Shown here in pieces: positions 33,467 through 47,400 of a DNA stretch of 64,000 nt (positions within the stretch are counted from its first letter, which is position 1; each line of letters opens with the position of its first letter). Source of the DNA: Epichloe hybrida (lineage: Eukaryota; Ascomycota; Sordariomycetes; Hypocreales; Clavicipitaceae); NCBI GenBank assembly GCA_019022495.1, contig JAFEKR010000052.1, positions 1-64,000 of the forward strand. The letters are read 5' to 3'. The notes beneath the pieces are model-generated. The model saw only the letters and a program-made list of their open reading frames with translations, ran no database searches and had not been told where the DNA came from. The translations under genes and the position numbers were made by a program.

Positions 33467-33705
33467 ACAGAAGACTTCCCTTCTATAAAAAAGGAAGGAC
33501 CTGCGAGAAAGAAGCTTTTCCCTTCTATAAAAAGGAATTAATTGTGGCTACAGAAGACTTCCCTTCTATAAAAAAAGGAAGGATCCGCGAGATAGAAGCT
33601 TTTTCCCTCCTATAAAAAGGAATAAATTTTAAATACAGAAGACTTCCCTTCTATAAAAAAGGAAGGACCCGCGAGATAGAAGCTTTTCCCTTCTATAAAA
33701 AGGAA
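33467..33705 (+). repeat. Three leader repeats of about 84 bp before the Copia-A ATG
   Basis: Units begin ACAGAAGACTTCCCTTCTAT at 33467, 33550 and 33635, spaced 83 and 85 bp. Each unit contains CCTTCTATAAAAAAGGAAGG, which can fold into a hairpin and looks TATA-like, and a second CTTCTATAAAAAGGA. The polyprotein ATG (33707) follows the third unit directly. Confidence 0.9.
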
Positions 33706-33706
33706 A

Positions 33707-36700
33707 ATGGATACCAAAGGAAAGGGACCTGTTATCCCTGACCCTAGTGCGCAAGAGGTTCTAAATAACCAGCTAAAAGAGCAGGCTATTAAGCAACAAG
33801 CAACTATAGACCAGTTATTAGAGAAGCTAGAAAGCCTATCTATAACTATAAATAGTCGTATGGAGGGTGTGGAATCTGATAAGCCCGCTAGTCAGCAGCA
33901 AGATCAGCAGCCTGTTCAAGAAAATCAAGCTGAATCTAGCTCTGTACAAGCAACCTTTAATAATTCAATTATTAAGGAATTTAATAAAAGGGTTTATAGT
34001 TTTCCAGAGACTGCTAGGCTTAAAGGAGCCGAAAATTTCGAACAATGGAAACAAGCCCTAACTATCTAATTTAGAGCTTTAGGCATGCCTAATTTTCTAG
34101 ATAATCCGGAGAGTTCTAGGGCGCTAGGGGATCCAGATCAAGCTATTATCCTTATGTTACTAAGGGATAGTTATACGGAAGGACCCCAAGCCGCTATAAC
34201 TTGGCAAAAATCACCTGAAGAAGCCTATAATTTACTTGTAAGGCAATATTCACATAGCGTTGAAATCCAGAGGGGGTCCCTATATTCAGAATTTCATAAC
34301 CTAAATTTTCAAGAGTTTAAGGGGACTCTAGAGTCCTTTAATGCAGTCTTTAATAATCTACTAGCTAGATTATCGATTTCAGGGGTCCTGATTGCTCCGA
34401 TAGATCAGGTTAATCAATATCTTTAATCCCTAAAATCAACCTTCCCTCAGTGGGCTGAGAGGCAACGATTCAGCATGCGCACGAATAGGGCTATAGGGGC
34501 TCACCTAGAAGCCCTAAATCTTCAATTTTTGATGGCAGACCTTCTAGCAGAACAGAGGGATAAGTCATCTACGGTATCCAAAGCCCTGAATTATAGGGCT
34601 AAAAACCTTGAAAAGGGTGCCAAAGAAAAAGAAAAGGCCCCTAAGGATTAGAAGAAGAAAGGAGGCTCTGAAGAAAATAAGGGCTCTTCTAATTCTAATT
34701 CTTCTTCTAATAAGAAGAAGAAGAAGAAGCAAAAAGGTCAAAAATTAGATAAAAAGGATAATAAAGAGACCTCTGGAGAGGGATCTTTTATGCTAGGAAA
34801 TTACAACCTTTCTAACGGTGCTCTTAAACCGTACAAGAAGCCTAGCCTTCATAAGACTAGTTATAAGAGCTCTAGTGATAGTAGCTCTAATTCTAGCTCT
34901 TCTGAATCGGATGATGATGAAAATCAAGAAATTAAAACCTTAAATGGTTTTAATTATTACAGCAAAGACATGAAAAAGGCCCTATTATATGATACAGGTT
35001 TAACTGTACATATTGTTAATTCTAGGGAGGTCTTTAGGGATTATACCCCCTATAAAAAGGGGGAATCCGACCCTATTATAACTGGTGGTGGCCCTATTTA
35101 CGCTAAGGGTCACGGTAGTGCTGTTTTTGAGGTCCTATATCAGAAAAATCTAGCTAAATATAGGACCTTAGTGCTTAAAGATGCGCTATATTTTCCTTAG
35201 CTTGATGTTAATATAGTTAGTGGACTTACGCACTATATATCTGGTGGTTGCCTTATAAAAAACCTACTTTATCTTAAAGATAGGTCTCTTATTGCAACCT
35301 TAGATATAGAAAAACATGGTTTTTTCTTCCACGTTAAAAACCAATCTACGCCTAAGTTATCTAAAGGGCCCTGTAATAATTCGCATTATATCCGACCTTT
35401 TACCTACGCCGCTTTTAAGGGTCATAGCAATCCGATTAGCTACCCTATAGAGGTTCAAATTCCCTCTAAAAAGCCGGATTGGGCTTCTGATTTAGACGAA
35501 ATCGACGAAAATAATGATGATATTGAAGAAATCGTACGGGATGATTTAGGGGAATTAGTCCCTTCTTCTTCGCCTATAGCCCCAGGTTGGGTCCCTTATA
35601 AATCTAAGGAAATAGATTTAGGGGTGTTAGAGGGCCCTAGTGGAGGAAAAGGGTCCCTAATACCTCTCCAAGAGGCCTGTGGTTCTCAAGGGGCCCAGCA
35701 GGGGACTAGTGAAGAGGGCCCTAGTCTAGATCCTAATTCAGACCCTAAGGATCTTCAATATCAACGGTTGTTAGAACTAGCTAGCCTATGGCATGTACGA
35801 TTAGGGCACCTAGGTCTTCCTTTGCTAAAGAAAACTAGCCTTATAACTAAAGGAATCCCTGATTTTTCTAAAATTAAGGATAAGGATTTTAGATGTATTG
35901 CTTGTGATCAATCTAAGGCAGTTAGAAGACCCAGGAAATTAGCTATCCCTGACCCCCCAAGAGCTCTAGATAGAATAGAGGGGGATACGCTAAAAATCAG
36001 TCCTACGCCGTACAATAAACAGTCAATTTGTTTATTTTTAGTTGATCGAAAGACTAGATATAAGTGGGTTATCTTATTACCTAATAAGGAAGGCCCAACT
36101 GTTTATAAGGCTATCAAAGGCTTCTTCAGAGGGCTTAAAAATCAACTAGGTCAATATCCTAGGCACCTTCACTTCGATGGGGGCCAGGAAATCGATTCTA
36201 GTTGTCAAGCTTGGTTGAATTCTAAAGGGATCAAATTTACGACTTCTAGTCCCTATATCCATGAGCAAAATGGATTAGCAGAACGTTCAATTCGTACTAT
36301 TCTAGATCGATTAAGGGCTACTATCCAGTGGGCAAAATTACCGTTATTTTTATGGTGTTTTGTATTACCTGCAGTTGTTAACCTAGTTAATATAACTGCT
36401 AATACCACTAAGGATGAAAGCCCTGAACAGCTGCTATCTAGGGAGCTAAATCAGCCTTATACAACTAATATTAGCAGTATTAGAGCTATAGGATCTCACT
36501 GTGAGATTCTAATCCCCCTGGAAAAACAACCTAAAGCCCAGAAGTTAGCAGCTAGGACTATCCCTAGAAGACTTTTAGCTACACTAGGTTCTAACACCTA
36601 CCTAGTGTACATCCCCTCTAAAAGGCTAGTTACAAAGACTAGCTTTATTAAGATTATAAAACCTATAGGCCCTGTTTCTAAAGGCTTACCTAGGATTTCT

Positions 36701-38694
36701 ATAGGGGATAACCCTTTAGAGGGGGAAAATAATCTAGAAAATGAAAATCAACAAAATCTAGACCAAGGTTCAAAGGATTATCCTATAGATAACATAGGTA
36801 TCCCTGTAGGTCAAGAAAAACCACCTACAGGCCCCAAAGAACCCCCTAAAGGCTTAATTCCAGCGGATCCTATACAGGCGCAGCCTATAACTCAACTAGG
36901 AAATCAGATTTCGACTTCGGACCTCGATTTTGACAAAATTATCAATTTCGACCCTAATATCGACCCTATAGATGTTAATATTAGTTCCCCTTCTTCTCTA
37001 GATTTCATAAAAGAAATCTGCTTTAAGGTACAGGAGAAGCTAAAGGAAAAGAATCCTATTAGCCCCAAGCCTAAGACCTAGAAGCAGGCTATATCTAGCC
37101 CTGAAAGGGATAAATAGATAGAAGCCACGTATAAGGAATACGAACAGCTTCTAAAGGCTAGTACTTTTAAATTTATAGGGAAAGATCAAATCCCTAAGGG
37201 CCGAAAAGTACTAAAGAATAAGCTTGTTTATAAGCTTAAAAAGGATAAAGAAAATAATCCTTTAAAATATAAGGCTCAACTCGTTGCTAAGGGATTTATG
37301 CAAATCGAAGGCCTAGATTACCTAGAGACCTTTGCTGCCACAAGCATTCCCCCTAGCTAGAGGATTTTACTAGCCCTAGCGGCTTGGAATAACTGGGAAA
37401 TCGAACAAATCGATTTTATAGGAGCTTTTCTTAATAGTAAGCTACAACAACAGATTTATATGGTTATCCTAGAAGGGTTTATTGAATTCCTTGAGGAAAA
37501 TCCTAAATTAGCTAAATTAGCTAGAAGTTTTAGCTGGAAACCTTCTAAAGATCAAGTAATTTTATTACAGAAGTCTTTATACGGACTAAAACAAAGCTCA
37601 AGGGAATGGCAACAAGCGCTAATATTAGTGCTTAAATCCCTAGGATTTAACCCTTTAATATCTGATCCAGCTATCTTCTTTAATCCTTTAACCAAAACCT
37701 TCGTCATTACGTACGTTAATGACTGTCTTCTAATTGGACCGGATTTATCTTATATCCAAAGGCTTAAAAAGGAACTTCATAAAGTCTATCCAATAGAAGA
37801 TAGGGGGCCTGCTGAATTCTTCTTAGGGGTTCAAATCGTACGAGATAGGCCTAATAGAATACTGAAAATTCATTAATCTCAGTATATATTAGAAGCCTTA
37901 AAACGATTTAATATGCTAGATAGTAAGCCTATTAGCATACCTCTTCAGCCAGGCGTTTTAGCTACGCAGACAACTAAGCTTTTAATAGCTAGCGAAATCA
38001 AGCTTTATTAGTGCATTATAGGGACTATAATGTACCTAATGTTGCTTACAAGGCCTGATACAGCTTTTACGCTACAGTGGTTATCTACTGCACTAGCTAG
38101 CCCTTATATAGAACACCTAAAAGCAGCTAAAAATCTGCTAAGGTATCTATTAGGGACTAGATTCCTTGCTATTATCTATAGGGGAGACCCTAAAGGTTTA
38201 GTTAGCAAAAGCCTAATAGGTTATTGCGATAGTGATTTTGCAGGGGATAAAAAGACCTCAAAATCAACCTATGCTTATTTATTCAAGCTAGCTGGCGGAC
38301 CTATTAGCTGGAAATCAAAGAAAGCTAGTATAATAGCTCTATTAACACTAGAAGCTGAAGCTGATGCTATCTGCGAGACCTTCCGGGAGCTTCAGTGGCT
38401 TCAGGGCTTATTTAAGGAGCTAAAAACCCCTATTTCTCCCCCTATCCAGATATATTGCGATAATCAAGGCGCTATAACTACTGCTTATAACCCTGCTTTA
38501 CATAGTTGTATAAAGCATACATTGCTAAAGTTTAACTATATTAGGCAATAGGTTTTAGAGGGTTTAAGCTAAGATTGAATATCTAGATACGAAGTCAATG
38601 CCTGCAGATGGTCTTACGAAACTTCTTTCTAGACCTCTTTATTAGGCTTTTATTAAGCTTTTAGGGCTTAATAATTATTAAACTAACAACTAAT
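33707..38694 (+). pseudogene. Copia-A Gag-Pol polyprotein with ten in-frame stops
   Basis: One frame of about 1,620 codons from the ATG at 33707, broken only by TAA/TAG stops at 34067, 34424, 34649, 35198, 37079, 37115, 37358, 37874, 38009 and 38549, plus a one-base shift near 38,555-38,577. Domains in order: Gag-like N-terminus with a coiled coil; a Lys/Ser-rich linker (34,620-34,920); protease LLYDTGLT (DTG at 34991-34999); integrase with HVRLGH...CIAC zinc site near 35,790-35,910, core Asp in HFDGG (36,169-36,183) and Glu in GLAERS (36,281); reverse transcriptase SLYGLKQSSREW and YVND (37712-37723); RNase H with GYCDSDFAGD and IYCDNQGA; C-terminal YLDTKSMPADGLTK. No CCHC knuckle is visible in Gag. 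The stops sit where Gln or Trp would be expected, typical of RIP. Confidence 0.9.
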
Positions 38695-38889
38695 TCCCTT
38701 CAACAAGGAACTAAAAAACAACGTTAAAAAGGGAGCTATATTTAACAATAGCTAGGAATTCAAAAAGGGGGCTTTTTTCATATTTTCCTGTTTTTCCCTT
38801 TTATTTGTTATTAAAAGTTGTTGATTTTTCCCTATAGTCTTTTTATACACTTTTAATTGCTTTTAAATGTAATTCTTTTGTAGAGGGGG

Positions 38890-39713
38890 TGTTAAAAATA
38901 AGACCTATTTTTAGCCCTTTTCTAGTTAAAGAACCTTCTTATTACTAGCTTACTTTGCAAGTCTGACAGCTGCACTGCAGCTGTCAACGGTCGCGAGGGC
39001 AGCTGTCAATGGCTGCGTCGCAGCTGTCAACAGCTGCGACCGACCGTGTGGATGACTAATTAGTCAATTGCGTTGTGGCTGCAAGTGTGGCTATAACTAC
39101 GCTACTAGTAATTAGGTAAGCTAGGGTGACATAAGCTAGGGTGACGTAAGCAGGTTACCCTACACATAACTTACCTTATAGCTATCTTTGATAACGATTT
39201 TCTCTTTATCTAGAGGTTGTATAAAAGTTTCACATATAGCAAATTGAAGCTTAAAGATAGGGCTTTCTCTTTATGTAAGGTTATTTTTTGGACCAAAAGT
39301 TAGTGCATACGGGTTGCTAGCTAGTATGGTGGTGAGTCGATTTTTTGGTTTTTGCATACAAATGAATTTTACGGAAAATCAAAAGTGGCCCGTAAGACCC
39401 CGTTGGCGGCCCGGATCCACCGATACGGTCGGTAGGTCTATGAGAGGAAGAAGATCTTTTCAACTAGCTAGATAGCTAGTCCTCTCAACTAACAACAGCC
39501 GCATTGCCCGTACAACGTATCTAAAATCAATTCTATTGCTCTATAAGATATCATAAAAGTGATCTAAATTAAATTCTATTAGTTAATAACTGCCACAACC
39601 TTCCGTTGCGTTGCGTTGATTGATTCAACGTTGCAGCCCTATTGGTCCCCGACCGTAGAGCTTGCACCTGTACAGCTGTTGCCAGCTGGCAACTAGCTCC
39701 CTACATTTCAATA
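38890..39713 (+). repeat. 3' LTR of Copia family A
   Basis: 824 bp, the same length as the 5' LTR, preceded by AGAGGGGG and followed by the GTTAC duplication. Confidence 0.95.
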
Positions 39714-39718
39714 GTTAC

Positions 39719-41456
39719 CTTATACTATAGTAAGTAATTACTAAGAATAAAAATAACACTAAGTATCTTATCTAAGGTAGTAAGGTATTATCTTATATAA
39801 GTGCTATAGTTTATAGGTTTCCTATAAAACTTAGCTCTCTTTAAGTATATTTTCCTTTATTATTTAGTAAATAGTTTAATAAGGTTTTTAATTAGAGTAT
39901 AATAGTAGCTAATAAGGCTAGGCCTTTTTTATAATTACCTTATTTCTTATTACCTATAACTTACTTATATCTTACTACACTTTTTTCTTATTTTACTTTA
40001 ATAAAAAACCTAAATTATATATTAAGTACCTTCTATATTTTCTACTACTACCTATTAGTTATATTTACTTAGCTAGCTCTTTTATTTTACTAGGTATTTA
40101 TTACCTTTATATATTTTCTTATAATCCCTAACTTCTTTAACTTTAAACTTATTATTATTATCTTTAAGATTAGGTATTAGTATATCCTTATCTAAGGTAT
40201 TTTCCTAGTAATTCTATAGCTCTAATAGGCTAATATAAAATATATTATATAGTTAACTATACTTATCTAGTAGCATTAGTTAGTATGCTTATTTACCTAT
40301 AGTATTAAGTATCTAAAATAGCCTAATAAATCTTAGGTTTAGCTTTTATTTTATATCCTTAAGCCTAATATTCTTTACTAATAGTAATACTAAGTTTCCT
40401 TTTTCTAAGGTTAATAGCTAGTATTACTAGTTATAGTACTTTGCTTATACTTTAGTAGCTCTTACCTAGTTATATACTAGTTTCTCCCTAACCTTATATA
40501 GCTTTTAAATATCTATATAAGCTTCTAGAACCTCCCTCTCCTTACTCTTACCCTTAAGAGCTAGGTAAAATTTAGGTAAATAACCTATAAAAGTATAGTT
40601 AGGGAAGTAGCTTATTATTTTATTAATAGTATTATTATATATAAATTAAGCTATTAGGAGTAGCTTTAGCTATAGCTATTAGTTTTTCTTAATAAAATAT
40701 TATAAGTAGTGTTTAAGTACCTAGTTTATTCTCTTTATTTAACTATTAGTTTAGGGGTAAAACACTATTAAAAGCCTTTACTTTATATATAACTAATAAT
40801 ATACCTCTAACTAGAATTAGCTTATAAATACTAATTCTTCATTAAATATAATACCCTCTAGCGCTCTAAATTATAGCTTAATCTCCTTATAGAATAGCTT
40901 TACTAATTTAGCTATATTAATTATAGTCCTTATAGTAAAGAAGATAAAGTACTTAGTAAATTAGTTTATAATTACTAGGATTATATTAGTTTCTTACTTA
41001 TATAGCTATACTAGTAGTAACCCTATAATAAAGTCTATTAAGATCTTTACTTATAGTTACCCTAGTATTAGTAGTAATTTAAGGCTTCTATATAGGTAGT
41101 GCTACCTAGCTACTATATATTAGTATACTCTATAGCTAGATATATAGTCTAAAATAGCTTTACTTATTACTAGCTACTAATAGTAATATCTTAGTAGCTT
41201 AAAAGTATATTTAGTCCTAAAGTAACTTACTAATAGATTTTTATAGTGTAGCTATAGAAGCTCCTATTATAAGATAAGCTTCTATAAAATAACTACCTAG
41301 TCTTTATATATTAGGAGACCCCTTATACTATATAACTATAGACTAGCTTTTCCCCTCCCTTTTACTTAGGAGTTAACCTTATCTTTATACTTTTATAAAT
41401 CTAAATCTTAGTCCTATACCTTTTATAGTAGTTATACTAATAGTTTATTTACTATA
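39719..41456 (-). mobile_element. Ty3/gypsy relic, piece 2 with integrase
   Basis: A minus-strand frame with stops reads as a gypsy integrase. The zinc-binding region is LHYKNLLVSYFRTKYTFKLL (about 41,180-41,260). The catalytic core starts DFIIGL (complement of 41,021-41,035) and continues through NIILVIIN*FTKYFIFFTIRT and LFYKEIKL*FRALEGIIFN to about 40,830, where an Asp of the core now reads Asn. This is the DFITGLP...F(T)KY...DRG layout of Ty3/gypsy integrases. The rest of the piece toward 39.7 kb is unreadable. Bounded by the Copia-A insertion on the left and the LINE insertion on the right. Inactive. Confidence 0.75.
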
Positions 41457-44400
41457 TATTATTTACGCTAGCTAGCTCTATAGATGGCTATTACTAGTAC
41501 TCCTACTACTAAGTCAAAAGGGAAAACCCTATACTAGGAAGAAAAACCCCCTTACATCTATGTACGGGCCGGCGCTAGCCCTGTGACGGGTCTGCGCCAC
41601 TTAGTGTGTTTCCTATCGTAGGTATTTATTACTAGCTTATGCTAGCCTTATCCTATTAAAAAGAAAAAAGAAAGGAAAAATATATAGAATAAGCCCCTTC
41701 TAGTCCTATTCTAGTGTAATAACACATCTGTCCTAAGTCTCTCTGCTTTAGGCTAGGGTAGAGTAAATCCGGATTTATAGCATTAATTCACTTCTTATTT
41801 ACTTTTACGCTAACTCTTCTATAGCCTTACTTTTTAGCTATCTCTAGCCCACCTCCGCCTTATATATCTAGTAAAGTCTAAGCACCTAGTTTTATTTAAT
41901 TAGTATAGGGGGAGGGCAGTTATAGCCCTGGACTAGTATAGTCCTAGGATAAGATCGCTTATGTGTTATTAGATTTATTAATCGCGTTATGCTTTGTTTT
42001 TAAGCAAGTTATCTGAATTATCCCCCCCTCCGTAGGTATAAAAGAGAGCTCTCCCCCCCCTAGGGTCCTAGTCTCTTTCTTCTCTTTACATCAAACTTCC
42101 TGTGGGTTCTTCTTTTCTTTCTGGCTGTTCGAGGCTGTCCCGGGCCGGGGTTAATCCGCCTAGGAATCCCGCGAGTACGAGGACTTCCTAAGGAAGTCCA
42201 TAACCGAGAAGCAATACGCGCGGGTGACGGAAAAGGGTCTGTCTGTGAGTTATGTTCGCCTCTGTTCTAGGCCTGGTCCGCTGCTAATTTGCCTTAGCTT
42301 AGTGTACTAAGAGAAGTCTAATGCGTGTCCTACAAGTCTTATTTAATTTAGGACCTTAGGCATTAGTGCCATCTTGTCGTTAGTAGGTTAGCCTTGCTCT
42401 AGCTTAGTAATAGGGCTAACTTACTAGATAGGGGTAGCCACTAACACGTGTTTTAACTATTAGGTTTAGAACTATTAATACCACTAGGTAATAATCGCCT
42501 CTGTTCTAGCTTAGTTCTATGTCTAATTTGCTATGTAGCTAAATATATTTAGTAACTAGAATAAGCACTAGTAGTTAGTTAAGACCTAGGCTTCTATAGC
42601 TAATAGGGGTAAGGTAAGTCTGCTCTAGCCTAGTAGCAAGTCTATTCTAGCTTTAATGTCCTCCTTAATAAACTCTAGAAGGCTTCTAGGACTAGGTTAA
42701 GAAGCTTTACGCTAGTAATTAGGTAAAGAAGAAATAAAGCACCTTAGTAGCGGGCCTAGACTAGGCTAGTTTCTCTAAGGAATAGTATACTAAGCTTATC
42801 TTTTAGCTTACATGCCTTAACGCATGTGTAGTAGAGATAAACTATCTCCTGCTTACTATTATCCTTACGAAGAGTTATAACTAGGTGGCTATAGGTGTAA
42901 CCTCTCTCCTAGAGAAGGAATAAGGTAGTGGCTTAATTTTAGTTTAAAGTAAGGGTGGTAGCAGGCTAGTAGGACTTATAATACCTAGAGTTTATAGTTA
43001 AAATTAATCTAATAATAGTTCTAGACCTAAATGTTCTCTATTATGATTATGAATTATGAAATTAGTCCCTCCCCTAGCCTACCTCTATGCCTATACTATC
43101 CGTTCTATCCCTTATGCTAGATTTATAATTAGGAGGTTTTCTATTTATTAACAAAGTTAGCCTAGGTCTAGAGGTATTCTAAGCTGTCTTATAGCTAGCT
43201 CCTATGCTAATAAGTAATATTAGAGTTATCTTATGCTAAGGAACTATTTAGCTAAATATTTTACTTTTTAAGGTTTATTTAAGGCTAGCCTTGCCTCCTG
43301 TGCGTTAGCAGGCTATTACTGCTAAGGTTACTTGTAGTTATATTTGCTATAATTAACTAGTACGTGGTATTAGTCTTCTATAGCTTAACTATAGCTACAT
43401 AGGGGCGAAACCACCCTAGGAACCTTTCTTTAGAATAGGAACTTATTTAGGCTTATCTTTCCTATACATAGTTAGATAATTATTAAAGAGACATGCTTAT
43501 CTATATTAGTGTGAAATTCCTAGATTTCCTTTAGGTTATAGGAGGGTAGTTAGTCTTTAGTTAGTTCTCTAATATGTTTACTCCAGGCTAGCCTCTCCTT
43601 ATTATACTAGTTCTCCTAATGTTTCTTCTATTTCTTATCTATATCTATGTCTAGCTTATTGTTAATAAGTAAGGGTCTTCTCCTGCGGTATAGTACTATT
43701 ATAACTAAGTTAGCTATAGCTTAGATTATCCTTACTATCCTACTATTAATAATTTTGTCTTTAAACCTTTGCTTTATCTTATTTAGGTAGAGGTTAAGGG
43801 GGGGGATGTAGGTCTTAACCTCTAGTTATATGATAGGTGTAGCCTTAAACGCCCTTATAATAATCCGGAGGTAGGCTAATTAATTTACTATAAAGCTTTT
43901 TACTACTTCTTTTAGCTTTCCTTCCTTCTTAGTAAGGGTGTAGTAAGCGCTTGCTTTATAGGTAAGAATAGGCTAGACTACTTATGTATATAAAAGTCTA
44001 GTATCTCTAAAGCTATATCCCTAGGCTAATACCACTAGCTTAGAGAGTGTAAGCTACTACTAGGCTAGCTTGCCCTTAAGGATATTTCTATAAGCGCTTT
44101 AGTTAAGTTTTTTATTAACCTATACTCCTAGGAATCTATATAATTCTATAGGCACTATCTTCTCTGCTTTAAGTTAGACTCTAGCCTAGGGAGGTCTATA
44201 GAACCTACTAAAGTGTATAAGTTTAGTTTTAGCTAAGTTAAACTTAACTCCTGCTTACTTTGCCTACTTCTTATAGATCTTTTACGTAACCTCTAGTCTC
44301 CTCTAGGTCTATGCTATATTCTTACTAAAGGCTACTATATTTATATTATTCGCAAATCCTATAGCTACTATACCTAGAATAGCTTAGAGGCAGATATAAA

Positions 44401-47400
44401 GCTTTGCTAAGTAGAGTAGGAAGAGGATTAGGGAGAGGGGTAAACCCTATAAGGTGCTAGCCTTAATTACAAATAGTCTAAAGACTTCTCTATTAAAGCT
44501 AAGCTAGCTTGTTTTATTTATAAGGAAGCTTTATATTACTACTATTAGCTATTACAAGACTCCTATCTTTATAAGCAGGTATATTAGGTATAGGTAGCTA
44601 ACTCTATTAAACACTAAAGATATATTTATTTGCGCTAGTAAGGCAATACCGCCCTTACCCTAGGCCTCCCTAATGTATTTAATAAGGACTCTTATTACAG
44701 TTTCTATTAATCTATTTATCCTATTGCTTATCTAAAGTTTAGGGAGTAGCCCCTTTACCTTAGTAAAGGCTATAAGTTACTTTGCTATTACCACTTCTAT
44801 AATCTTTCCTACTATATTAAGTAGCAAGATTAGTCTCTATATATTAGCTCTCCTTATTTCCTTAGTGGTTTTACTAGGTTTCCTAATTACCACTACCCTT
44901 ATGGTTTAGAAGTAGGCTAGGAAGTATCCTATTTCTAGGACTATATTTAGGAGCCTAGCTATAGTATCTTTAGCTAGGTTGTCGCAGGCTTTAATAAGGC
45001 CCGCTAGGAGTTTGTCATCCCTTAGTGCCTTTTAACTAGCTATGTTTACTAGGATATTATTAATCTCCTCTTGCCTAAATTATTCTTTGTCTAGTAATGG
45101 TGCGTTTTCTAGCTTTAGGAAGGAGAGGTCTAGTATATACGAGAGGTCTGCTATTAGCTTAGGGAAGAATCTTTATGCTAGTACGCTAGCCTTATTATTA
45201 TGTATAGTAGCTAGGTTAGGGTTGTTTTCGCTTCTTTCTAGCTTAGGGAGTCTAGGGAGCTCTAGGGGGGCTAGCTTTAAAGCTAGGCCTATCTCTTAAG
45301 CCTCTAGACCCCTTTATCTTTTCCTATGTATTAGCCTTTTATAATGCGTCCCTCTATATGTTTCTTTTCTCTTCCCTTATAACGCGTTCTTAGTCCTTGT
45401 TTACCTTAGTATAGGCTTGCTAGTTTACGTTAGTCCTCTAGCGTTTCTATTATCTCTTAGCTTGCCTTGCTTTACTAACTAACTCTTAGGCTTTCCTTAA
45501 CTACTATACCTCTAGGCTAGGGAGTCCCTAGGCCTTCTTTAGGATTGCCTTATCCGCAATCTATTATAGGCTTGTGATAAGCTATGTTGCGTAGTTATTT
45601 ATTCCCTCTTTATTACATAGGTCTAGCGCGTTCTTAGGCTAGAGTCTAATCACAGCCTTTGCCTTTATATGTGGTTGGTTTATGGCTCCCTATATATATC
45701 TAAGGACCTAGGGGATGGCTTCCTACTATTCGTTAAAGATACTAATTAGTTATGGGATATAGTTAGATCTAGGGATGTCTTTGGCGCCTTTGTAGTGGAC
45801 TTTGATGTCTAGCGTAGCCTATACTAGATTAATAGTGCTATCTCTATTGTCTTTATGTTATCTTATAGGCTTGCCCTAGGGTGTAATAAGTCTAAGCCTT
45901 TACTAGTTTATAAACTCTAGTAATTTATTCACTTTATTAGTTTTCCTATCTAGCTTATCTTAGAGGGGGTGCTTTTAGTTAAAGTCACCTATGAATATGC
46001 TTTAGTTATAGGGCTCCTTTAGGTTAATTATGCGAATAGGGGTGTTTTAGTTATTACTATATCCCTCTAAGTAAAGGGAGTAAATATTAACTCCTTATAG
46101 CTTTACTAGTAACTAGTTAGTCCCTCCCTAGGCTAACTATAACCTTACTTTGTGTTTCTTATTTATGTATACTATGTTATATCTATTGTAATGTGTAAGT
46201 TAGAACTAGGTAAGGCCTAGTGCTAGGGGCTACGGGTTTCTTATATATTCCTATTCTTAGATTGTGATTACGTCTATGTTAGTCTAGTAATGGAGCGCTA
46301 TATATACTAGTTTGTTCTTCTTGTTTATATTCTAGAAAAGGACTTATAATATTATTATATTAATCAAGGGGGTTATTAGTTACTACTATCTTATGCTAGC
46401 TCTGTTCTAGCTCTAAGTCACTTCGCGTACTATCTAATGCTTCCTAATCTTAGTTATTTAGCGCTTTGTTTTGTATTTATAGGGCGTTCTCTTTTTTTAC
46501 TTATTATAATAATAGGTTTTACTACTATACTAGGTCTCTTATAGGGTGTAGTTAAGCCTTTGCTTAGGAAGCAGGTAGTAAAGTAGGAGGGCTATTTAAG
46601 ATATCTTACTTTAGCGGCATTTTACTTCTCTTTTAGGATAGGATAGTCCCTTAACTAGGCTAGGTATAGTCTAGAGTATAGGATATAGTTCTCTTTTACT
46701 TATCTATCTTTTGCTAGGTAGGAGGACTTTTTATCCTTATAATAGCTAGCTCTGCACTTACTATACCTTAGTGCTACCTTATAGAACTTAGCTATGTAGC
46801 TAGTTTAGAAGTAATTATAGTACTATTAGGGTTATAGGGTCTTATTATATAGTTTAGTTTAGAAAAGCTTTGCTTTAAAGACTATACTATCTTGGCATAT
46901 TTTGTTAGCATTTTTTACTTTAGCTAGGCCTAGTATTAGAGTAGTTCTTTAGGCGCCTTTGCCCTAGGGTTATCTTACTATTACCTTTACTATGTTTACC
47001 TTATTAGCCTTTCTAATTTCTATTACTAGGTTCTTAAGAGAGGTGTATTTAGTTAGGAATCCTTTAATAATAACGCTAAGTATATAATAGTAAAGGGTTA
47101 CCTCTAGCCTAAATGCTTTAGTAATTTATTTTTAGTCTTCTCTATGTTAGGTAGCGTTTCCTTTAAAGGTAATAATTATATTCCTACTAGGGAGTCTTCT
47201 AGCTACTACTGCTATAGTCTAGCCTATAGCTTTATTTACTACTATTACTATGTCTTCTATGCCCCTAGACTAAAGTAATTCCTAGATAGTGTTCCCTTTA
47301 ATAAGTACCTCTTAGTCCTATTTACTAGGGATTTAGAGGGGGGGAGGTAAGTTATTCATTTATTTAGGGGCTAGGCTAGTGGCAATGCTTACCTAGGTTA

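Larger units (their letters stand above)
32586..39713 (+). mobile_element. Copia family A, complete, lightly RIP-mutated
   Basis: A 7128-bp element with two 824-bp LTRs (32586-33409 and 38890-39713) and a perfect 5-bp target duplication GTTAC (32581-32585, 39714-39718). It has a primer site complementary to the anticodon arm of initiator tRNA-Met, a leader with three repeats, one long polyprotein frame, and a purine tract (AGAGGGGG) against the 3' LTR. It is inserted in the minus-strand gypsy relic. It is much less damaged than its surroundings, so it is probably the youngest arrival in this part of the nest. It is inactivated by stops and by YVDD changing to YVND. Confidence 0.95.

Noticed and set aside
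45042..45299. Plus-strand open frame of 85 codons
   Set aside because: Antisense to the LINE reverse transcriptase.
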